Part shown: positions 5,727 through 10,123 of the stretch, piece by piece
Numbering within the stretch: the stretch's first letter is position 1
Layout of the letters: each line of letters opens with the position of its first letter
Assembly: GCA_017608995.1 (NCBI GenBank)
Contig: JAFCEU010000042.1
Span: 1 to 10,123, forward strand
Source: Candidatus Iainarchaeum sp.
Lineage (GTDB): Archaea > Iainarchaeota > Iainarchaeia > Iainarchaeales > DTGL01
Direction: 5' to 3'
DNA: 10,123 nt
The notes under the pieces: generated by a model
Seen by the model: only the letters and a program-made list of their open reading frames with translations
What the model was told of the DNA's origin: nothing
The model's database searches: none
Program-made: the position numbers and the translations under genes

Positions 5727-7085
5727 ATGGGTTTTATGAAGCTTTACGATGTAATCATCATTGGTGCTGGGCCTGCAGGTCTGTTTGCAGCCAACGAGCT
5801 GGCTGGAAAAGTAAAAACGCTTGTTGTAGATTTGGGGAAGGAACCTTTGAATAGGAATCCAAAAGAAAAAGCAAGTGAAGCCATTTTTGGTATTGGCGGC
5901 GCTGGCACATATTCCGATGGAAAGCTTAACCTCACTTATGAGATAGGCGGCAGTCCTGAAGAGCTAAAGAGAAGCGCTGCTGAGGTGCAAGAAGTTATAG
6001 AAAGGGTTGATTCTATTTTTATGAAATATGGTGCTCCAGAAAAATGTTCGGGAGTTAATGGCAATGAACTTCAGGAACTTAAAAAAAAGGCAAATAGAGC
6101 TGGCATAGAATTTGTTGCTGGAAAGCAAAAGCATATTGGTACAGATAAACTTCCGCACGTAATTGATAAATTTTATAAGGATTTGAAAAAACGCAAAGTT
6201 AGTTTTATGCTTGAAACCGAAGTAAAGGAGATAAGGAAAACCGCTCGCTATTTCGAACTGGAAACCAATAATGGAAAGCTTGCTTGTAAATACCTTATAT
6301 GTGCTCCAGGCAGAGGAAAAGCGTACTGGCTTAGAGAGCAGTTGCATGCGCTTGGAGTGAAAACAAAGTATGGGCCAATAGATGTTGGTGTGCGCATAGA
6401 ATTCCCTGCAGAGCTCTATGAGAGCGTTGAAAAGGTGATGTATGATGCAAAATTTAGGCTCTATACTGAAACGTACGATGATATGGTTAGAACATTCTGC
6501 ACAAACCCAAGGGGCTTTGTTACTGTTGAACGCTATAAGGACTTTGTGCTTGTAAATGGACATGCGGAAAAAGAACACAAATCCGCAAATACAAATTTAG
6601 CGTTGCTTACGCGCATACAGCTCACAGATCCTGTTGAAGATACCACTGAATATGGCAGGAGCATAGCGCGCTTAGCAACAACCATTGGCGGCAATAAACC
6701 AATTTTACAACGCTATAAGGACTTAAGAAAGGGCAGAAGAAGCACATGGGAACGCATAAGAAAAGCGCCCATAGAACCAACACTTAAGGATGTTACGCCT
6801 GGCGATATTTCAATGGCACTGCCGCAGCGTATAGTGCAGAACATAAATGAAGCCTTAGAAAAATTGGATAATGTAATTCCAGGCGTTGCTTCAGATACAA
6901 CGCTTATATATGCCCCAGAAATAAAGTTTTACGACACAAAATATGAAGCAAACAAATGGCTCGAAACTTGCGTGCCAAACCTATTTGTAGCTGGCGACGC
7001 AAGCGGCTTTTCTCGCGGAATTGTCTATGCTGCTGTTACTGGAATTATTGCAGCAGAGGGAATAGAAAATAAAGGTGATTCTTAA
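5727..7085 (+). CDS. FAD-dependent dehydrogenase, COG2509-like NAD(P)/FAD oxidoreductase
   Basis: Flavoprotein of 452 residues with unknown substrate. The dinucleotide-binding motif IIIGAGPAG (GAGPAG at 13-18) begins an N-terminal Rossmann fold. FGIGGAGTYSDGKLN at 54-68 is the recognisable signature of this uncharacterised group. The C-terminal FAD-contact motif is LFVAGDASGFSRGI, with Gly-Asp at 423-424, followed by AAVTGIIAA. The central part (about 90-400) is the substrate domain. Length matches the family (about 450-480) and the frame is intact. MKLYDV at 5736 is an alternative start three codons in; 5727 is favoured by TATA spacing. It appears to be transcribed alone, with a short T tract after its stop. 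A link to the metal operon that follows is possible by proximity only. Confidence 0.85.
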   Translation: MGFMKLYDVIIIGAGPAGLFAANELAGKVKTLVVDLGKEPLNRNPKEKASEAIFGIGGAGTYSDGKLNLTYEIGGSPEELKRSAAEVQEVIERVDSIFMKYGAPEKCSGVNGNELQELKKKANRAGIEFVAGKQKHIGTDKLPHVIDKFYKDLKKRKVSFMLETEVKEIRKTARYFELETNNGKLACKYLICAPGRGKAYWLREQLHALGVKTKYGPIDVGVRIEFPAELYESVEKVMYDAKFRLYTETYDDMVRTFCTNPRGFVTVERYKDFVLVNGHAEKEHKSANTNLALLTRIQLTDPVEDTTEYGRSIARLATTIGGNKPILQRYKDLRKGRRSTWERIRKAPIEPTLKDVTPGDISMALPQRIVQNINEALEKLDNVIPGVASDTTLIYAPEIKFYDTKYEANKWLETCVPNLFVAGDASGFSRGIVYAAVTGIIAAEGIENKGDS

Positions 7086-7091
7086 AGCGGC

Positions 7092-7096
7092 TTTTT
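7092..7096 (+). terminator. Short oligo-T tract after the FAD dehydrogenase
   Basis: TTTTT begins 7 bp after the TAA stop. Archaeal RNA polymerase can terminate at oligo-T tracts without a stem. A run of five is weak, so this is tentative. The rest of 7097-7225 holds the promoter region of the next operon and no gene. Confidence 0.25.
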
Positions 7097-7184
7097 CCCC
7101 ATGCAAAAGCGACCTTGCAGCTTCGCCAACTTCTTCAACCAGATGAATATTAAAATTATGGATATAAAATATGGAAGAAAAACA

Positions 7185-7192
7185 TTTAAAAA
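7185..7192 (+). promoter_or_regulatory. Possible TATA box of the DUF134-led operon
   Basis: TTTAAAAA lies 34-41 bp upstream of the ATG at 7226. A transcript start near 7212-7215 would give a leader of about 10-14 nt and would fall within the inverted repeat at 7212-7225. Confidence 0.45.
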
Positions 7193-7201
7193 TAGTTTTG
7201 A

Positions 7202-7225
7202 ACATATGTCCATTATAGTGATAAT
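7202..7225. promoter_or_regulatory. Palindromes at the operon start, possible operator
   Basis: ACATATGT (7202-7209) is a perfect 8-bp palindrome. ATTAT-AGTG-ATAAT (7212-7225) is an inverted repeat with 5-bp arms ending directly at the ATG of the DUF134 gene. Both lie between the TATA box and the start codon of a gene for a predicted DNA-binding protein, which is where an autorepressor would block initiation. The arms are A/T-rich and may be chance. Confidence 0.35.
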
Positions 7226-7531
7226 ATGCCCAGGCCGAAAAAACGCAGGTTGGTTGAAATCGAACCGAACGCAACGTACTTCAAGCCAAGAGCCATTCCA
7301 CTGAGCGAGCTTGAGGAAATTACGCTAAGCGTTGAGGAAGTTGAAGCTTTGCGCTTAAGATTCCTGAAAGGGTTTTCACAGGAGCAGGCAGCAAAAAGCA
7401 TGCGCATTTCAAGACCTACATTCAGCAGGGTTCTTTATTCAGCCGGTAAAAAAGTGAGTGATGCGCTTATAAATGGAAAGGCGATTAAGATTGAGGGTGG
7501 TATTTATAAATTAAAAGATAGGAGGAGGTGA
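7226..7531 (+). CDS. DUF134 (UPF0251) DNA-binding protein, likely operon regulator
   Basis: Protein of 101 residues that matches the UPF0251/COG1342 pattern throughout: MPRPKK at the start, TYFKP at 17-21, IPLSELEEITLSVEEVEALRL at 24-44, and the final NGKAIKIEGG at 83-92. A helix-turn-helix resembling sigma region 4 lies at about 38-75 (FSQEQAAKSMRISRPTFSRVL). The N-terminus is very basic. Family members are predicted transcription regulators and are often found beside NifX-domain and metallo-beta-lactamase genes, as here. It is the first gene of the operon, and palindromes abut its start codon, so autoregulation is plausible. The stop codon lies inside the Shine-Dalgarno of the next gene, which couples their translation. 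The ligand, perhaps a metal, is unknown. Confidence 0.88.
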   Translation: MPRPKKRRLVEIEPNATYFKPRAIPLSELEEITLSVEEVEALRLRFLKGFSQEQAAKSMRISRPTFSRVLYSAGKKVSDALINGKAIKIEGGIYKLKDRRR

Positions 7532-7532
7532 T
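7524..7532 (+). promoter_or_regulatory. Extended Shine-Dalgarno GGAGGTGAT overlapping the DUF134 stop
   Basis: GGAGGTGAT is complementary to the usual archaeal and bacterial 16S rRNA 3' end over nine bases, an exceptionally strong site, 3 nt before the ATG at 7536 when counted from its last base. It contains the TGA (7529-7531) of the upstream gene, so ribosomes finishing DUF134 are already placed for the next gene. Confidence 0.8.
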
Positions 7533-7535
7533 TGC

Positions 7536-7853
7536 ATGCCGTTTGGTTATGGTAGAGGTTTTAGATGGATGTACTATGCTACCGGTATGCCTGGATGGAT
7601 GCGCTATAACGCTGGCTATGGCAATTACTGGCGCTGCTGGCGTTTCCCTTGGTTGCCTCGTGGCTGGTGGACAGGAATCTATGGACCGGTGCAGTGGACT
7701 CCGCAGGGGCCACAGATAGCGAGTGATAACCAAAGTATGCAAACGCAGCTTGAGGAACAGGCAAAAGCAATTGAGCAAGAAATAGCTAATTTGCAGAATG
7801 AGCTCGCAGAGATAAGAAAAAGGATTGAAGAATTAAATAAAGGTGAAAAATAA
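7536..7853 (+). CDS. Aromatic-rich coiled-coil small protein, DUF5320-like
   Basis: Protein of 105 residues. The first 60 are crowded with Trp, Tyr, Gly, Phe, Arg and Met (WMYYATGMPGWMRY, GNYWRCWRF, GWWTGIYG) and carry one Cys. A short linker leads to a heptad-rich helix at about 65-103 (LEEQAKAIEQEIANLQNELA), predicted to be a coiled coil. This layout, a Gly/aromatic head plus a coiled-coil tail next to DUF134 and NifX-domain genes, is typical of the proteins labelled DUF5320; I place it there by pattern and context. No catalytic motif is visible. A small assembly or scaffold partner of the other operon products is a reasonable guess only. Its stop overlaps the next ATG (TAATG). Confidence 0.75.
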   Translation: MPFGYGRGFRWMYYATGMPGWMRYNAGYGNYWRCWRFPWLPRGWWTGIYGPVQWTPQGPQIASDNQSMQTQLEEQAKAIEQEIANLQNELAEIRKRIEELNKGEK

Positions 7854-8014
7854 TGCCACTTGCAAGAAGAGGGAGAATGGGTTACTTTGGTTTGGGGCCG
7901 GGTGGCTATTGCATTTGCCCTAAGTGTGGCTACAAAGTGCCGCATCAGAGAGGTTTGCCATGCGTGCAGGTAAAATGCCCTAAATGCGGCTCCACAATGG
8001 TGAGAGAGCAATGA
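7853..8014 (+). CDS. Zinc-ribbon miniprotein of the DUF134/NifX operon
   Basis: A 53-residue protein beginning MPLARRGRMGYFGLGPGG. It has six cysteines in three groups: C20, C22 and C25 (CICPKCGYKVPHQ), C37 (GLPC), and C42 and C45 (KCPKCGS). The two CPKCG knuckles indicate a structural zinc ribbon; C20, C37 or H31 could add ligands for a second metal. Coding is supported by a Shine-Dalgarno AAGGTG (7840-7845), a TAATG overlap with the preceding stop, an ATGA overlap with the CDF gene after it, and a Gly-rich head like its neighbours. Small zinc ribbons of this form recur beside NifX-domain genes. It may be a metal chaperone or an RNA/protein-binding adaptor; its function is unknown. Confidence 0.85.
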   Translation: MPLARRGRMGYFGLGPGGYCICPKCGYKVPHQRGLPCVQVKCPKCGSTMVREQ

Positions 8015-9201
8015 ATAAGCTTGAAAGAACAGCAATATTATCAACGCTTGCAAACATCTTTCTTTCCGTAATTAAGTTAGTAGCTGGGTTGCTTTTCAGT
8101 TCTATTGCATTAATAGCAGATGCTATGCACTCATTTACAGATATTATTGGCTCGCTAGCTGTGTTTTTTGGAATAAAGTTTTCAACAATAAAATCAAAGA
8201 GATTCCCTTACGGACTCTATAAGCTTGAGAATCTTATAAGCCTCTTTGTTTCTTTGCTTATATTCTATGCGGCATTTGAAATTGCAAGCGATGCCTTAGT
8301 TTCTTTGCATGCTGCAAAGCAAATAACCAGCATATTACCAAGCTTGGTTGCTTTCTTTAGCTTCATCTTTGTTTTTGTTCTTGCAAAATATAAAGAAAAA
8401 ATAGGCAAAGCTGAGAATTCGCCGAGCATGCTCGCTGAGGCAAAGCATTCACTGGGAGATGCGGCCAGCTCGCTAGCAGTCGTTGCCGGTGTAACACTAA
8501 GCTTCTTAGGAATGCCATATTTTGATCCGATCGTTGGCTTTGCTGTTGCTTTGCTTGTGTTTAAGTCCGGGGCTGAGATTCTTTTGGATTCTGTAAAGGT
8601 TCTGCTCGATGCCTCTCTTGACTACGCAACAATGCGCAGAATTGAAGAGCTCGCATCAAAACAGAAGAACGTCAGAGTAAAGGAAATAATCGCCAGAAAC
8701 TCAGGCAGGTTTGTGTTTGTTGAACTCAAGCTTGAAACAAACCTGAAGGATTTGAAAGCCGTAAGCAGATTACAGAAGGAATGCGAAGAAAAAATAAAAA
8801 AAGAGATACCAAGAATAGACCGCATTACAATCGAAATTGAGTACAAAAAGAAGCCGGTGCTTTGTTATGCTGTCCCTCTCGAAAGTAACTCGTTGAAAAG
8901 TAGAATAGCACAGGAGTTTGGCTTAGCGAAGTATTTTGGCTTATTTAAGGTTGATACCAAAAAGCGCAAGCTGATTGAATATAACATTATTGAGAATCCG
9001 AATTGGAACGCCAAGCATAGGCGCGGCATTCTTGCAGCTGAACTATTAGCTGGGCATAATGTCGATGTTTTATTGAATAAAGGCGCATTGCATAAAGGCG
9101 GAGCATATTATGCATTGCAAGATAGTTTCATCGAGATAAAGAACACTAAAGCAAAAAGTTTTGAAGAACTGCTTAAAAAGTATGGAGGCGCTGGAAAATG
9201 A
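8011..9201 (+). CDS. Cation diffusion facilitator fused to a C-terminal NifX-like domain
   Basis: A 396-residue inner-membrane divalent metal exporter. Six helices are predicted at about 8-30, 33-55, 75-95, 108-126, 147-168 and 172-192. The transport-site residues are H40 and D44 in helix 2 (DAMHSFTD) and H146 and D150 in helix 5 (AKHSLGD). This H-D/H-D set is typical of zinc-type CDF proteins, although metal choice cannot be read with certainty. The usual cytoplasmic dimer domain follows at about 205-278. An added domain at about 283-377 (CYAVPLES, GLAKYFGLFKVD, IENPNW, AAELLAGHNVDVLL, GGAYYALQD) resembles the dinitrogenase iron-molybdenum cofactor (NifX/NifB C-terminal) fold. CDF proteins are usually about 300 residues. 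The ATG at 8011 is chosen because it overlaps the zinc-ribbon stop and follows GGTGA at 7999-8003; an upstream frame from 7984 adds nine unlikely residues. Confidence 0.88.
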   Translation: MNKLERTAILSTLANIFLSVIKLVAGLLFSSIALIADAMHSFTDIIGSLAVFFGIKFSTIKSKRFPYGLYKLENLISLFVSLLIFYAAFEIASDALVSLHAAKQITSILPSLVAFFSFIFVFVLAKYKEKIGKAENSPSMLAEAKHSLGDAASSLAVVAGVTLSFLGMPYFDPIVGFAVALLVFKSGAEILLDSVKVLLDASLDYATMRRIEELASKQKNVRVKEIIARNSGRFVFVELKLETNLKDLKAVSRLQKECEEKIKKEIPRIDRITIEIEYKKKPVLCYAVPLESNSLKSRIAQEFGLAKYFGLFKVDTKKRKLIEYNIIENPNWNAKHRRGILAAELLAGHNVDVLLNKGALHKGGAYYALQDSFIEIKNTKAKSFEELLKKYGGAGK

Positions 9202-9644
9202 AGGTAGCAATAAGTGCAAACTCGGCTGATTTAAATAGCTTAGTGAGCCCTGTTTTTGGTAGGTGCGCAGGCTTTATTATTGCAGAGGTGGAAAATGGGG
9301 AAATAAAGAGCAGTGAATTTGTTGCGAATCCTGCATTGAATATGTTTCGCGGGGCAGGCATTCAGGCAGCGCAGCTTGTGCTTAGCAAAAATGTGCAAGC
9401 AGTAATAAGCGGCAATCTCGGCCCGAATGCGTTTGCTGTTTTGCAACAGGCTGGCGTTAAGGTCTACCAAGCGTTTGGTTTGAACATAAGAGATGCTGTT
9501 AGAAAGCTCAGCGCTGGCACACTGCCTGAAATGACGCAGGCGTTTGGCCCTGGTTTTGGTCGCGGTCTTGGTCGTGGCCGTGGCGGAGGCTTTGGTATGC
9601 GGAGAGGGGGCTTTGGCCCTGGCTTCGGAGGTGTGCCGTATTGA
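9198..9644 (+). CDS. NifX-like (dinitrogenase Fe-Mo cofactor biosynthesis domain) protein with Gly/Arg/Phe tail
   Basis: A 148-residue protein. Residues 1-110 form the COG1433 domain: MKVAISANSADLNSLVSPVFGRCAGF, then VANPALNMFRGAGIQAAQLVL, QAVISGNLGPNAF and VKVYQAFG. In nitrogenase systems the domain binds iron-molybdenum cofactor precursors; stand-alone archaeal versions occur without nitrogenase and their ligand is unknown. Residues 116-148 are a low-complexity tail of GFGRG and GGFG units, with several RG steps and no acidic residue. The start is firm: ATGA overlap with the CDF stop and GGAGG at 9184-9188, 9 nt upstream. It shares its fold with the extra domain of the adjacent transporter, so the two may hand over or sense the same metal species. 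Confidence 0.88.
   Translation: MKVAISANSADLNSLVSPVFGRCAGFIIAEVENGEIKSSEFVANPALNMFRGAGIQAAQLVLSKNVQAVISGNLGPNAFAVLQQAGVKVYQAFGLNIRDAVRKLSAGTLPEMTQAFGPGFGRGLGRGRGGGFGMRRGGFGPGFGGVPY
9627..9633 (+). promoter_or_regulatory. Shine-Dalgarno GGAGGTG that selects a TTG start
   Basis: GGAGGTG lies 7 nt before the TTG at 9641. The site sits inside the last codons of the NifX-like gene and decides the start of the metallo-beta-lactamase gene, which has no nearby in-frame ATG or GTG. Confidence 0.65.
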
Positions 9645-10123
9645 AAATAACTATTGTTGTAGACAACGAAGCAAACCAAGGTTTGAAAAAAGAGTGGGGC
9701 TTCGCATGCCTAGTTGAGAGCAACGAAAAAGTGCTATTTGATACAGGCGCTAGCACAGAGGTGCTCGCACATAATGCTGAAAAGCTTGGTATAAAAGCGA
9801 AGGCAATTGACAAGCTGGTTATTTCCCATGACCACTGGGATCACACAGGCGGCTTAGATTGGGCTTTGCAAAACAGGAAGCTTGAAGTTTACATTCTTGA
9901 AAGCTTTTCTTCACAGCTGAAACAGAAGCTAAGTGGTTTTAAAGTAATCGAAGTGAAAGGGCTTACTGAAATAAGCAAAGATATCTATGCTAGCGGCCCA
10001 ATTGAAAGCGCAGATAAATACAGGCTTTATGAACAAGCTCTTTTACTTAAAACAGCTAACGGCGTAGTTATTATCACCGGATGTGCGCACCCTGGGCTTG
10101 AAAAAATAATTGAAAAAGCAAAG
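9641..10123 (+). CDS. Metallo-beta-lactamase-fold hydrolase (COG1237-like), 3' end beyond the window
   Basis: The first 161 codons are present and the frame is open at the window edge; family members have about 230-280 residues. The start is TTG, overlapping the NifX stop as TTGA and preceded by GGAGGTG. The N-terminus ITIVVDNEA and GFACLVESNEKVLFDTGAS are typical of the fold. The metal-ligand motif is SHDHWDHTGG at 62-71 (HxHxDH). A further likely ligand is the His of ITGCAHPGL near the right edge. This subgroup resembles enzymes annotated as dihydropterin-ribofuranosylaminobenzene phosphate synthase or 'MBL-fold hydrolase', but substrates are mostly unproven. Its position as the last visible gene of the operon matches a recurrent association with DUF134 and NifX-domain genes. 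Confidence 0.87.
   Translation, partial: MKITIVVDNEANQGLKKEWGFACLVESNEKVLFDTGASTEVLAHNAEKLGIKAKAIDKLVISHDHWDHTGGLDWALQNRKLEVYILESFSSQLKQKLSGFKVIEVKGLTEISKDIYASGPIESADKYRLYEQALLLKTANGVVIITGCAHPGLEKIIEKAK

Noticed and set aside
5964..6578. 204-residue minus-strand ORF
   Set aside because: It lies wholly antisense to the FAD dehydrogenase, has no SD or TATA box, and its Cys/Phe/Ile-rich sequence is typical of a complementary-strand shadow.
7984..8010. Nine-residue upstream extension of the CDF protein
   Set aside because: It would start inside the zinc-ribbon gene without its own SD; ATG 8011 has GGTGA upstream and the ATGA overlap seen elsewhere in the operon.
9464..9813. Proline-rich minus-strand ORFs opposite the NifX-like tail and MBL gene
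   Set aside because: Their PRPRPRP pattern is simply the complement of the Gly/Arg-coding repeat on the plus strand.
7226..10123. Nitrogen-fixation gene cluster
   Set aside because: The NifX-type domain name suggests it, but no nifH, nifD, nifK, nifE, nifN or nifB gene is present, and this domain is widespread outside nitrogenase systems.
1..10123. CRISPR array, insertion sequence or prophage
   Set aside because: No regularly spaced direct repeats, transposase, integrase or terminal inverted repeats were seen; the tRNA has no duplicated 3' end nearby to mark an attachment site.

Overview
The window looks like part of an archaeal chromosome, probably from a small-genome DPANN-type lineage (the lineage is inference). 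It carries a Taw1-type wyosine enzyme, a Trm14-type tRNA methyltransferase, a tRNA-Leu with no encoded CCA, A/T-rich TATA boxes about 25-30 bp upstream of several starts, and a DUF134 (UPF0251) regulator operon. Two modes of initiation are visible. Several first genes appear leaderless, with the TATA box near -30 of the ATG. Downstream operon genes have strong Shine-Dalgarno sites (GGAGG, GGAGGTG, GGAGGTGAT).

Left part (1-4500). A possible divergent partial gene is followed by the Trm14-like THUMP methyltransferase. An 11-bp overlap then leads into a truncated ornithine carbamoyltransferase remnant. On the minus strand lie taw1 and a CoA-transferase/acetyl-CoA hydrolase fused to a GNAT domain. 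Both minus-strand genes are broken by frame changes at A runs: two in taw1 and one near the start of the CoA-transferase. The first taw1 shift falls exactly on an in-frame A AAA AAC heptamer, the canonical -1 slippery form. The sequence alone cannot separate recoding, assembly error and gene decay.

Middle part (4500-7200). A minus-strand four-helix membrane protein with a strong SD and a possible terminator, tRNA-Leu(CAG), a two-helix membrane protein with an acidic tail, and a COG2509-type FAD-dependent dehydrogenase.

Right part (7200-10123). A compact plus-strand operon: DUF134 DNA-binding protein, an aromatic-rich coiled-coil protein (DUF5320-like), a 53-residue zinc ribbon not among the longer ORFs, a cation diffusion facilitator fused to a NifX-like domain, a stand-alone NifX-like protein with a Gly/Arg/Phe tail, and a metallo-beta-lactamase-fold protein that runs off the window. 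Five junctions are coupled or overlapping. No nitrogenase gene is present, so the natural reading is an uncharacterised metal-handling or metallocofactor module rather than nitrogen fixation. It is the best candidate here for a poorly described system.
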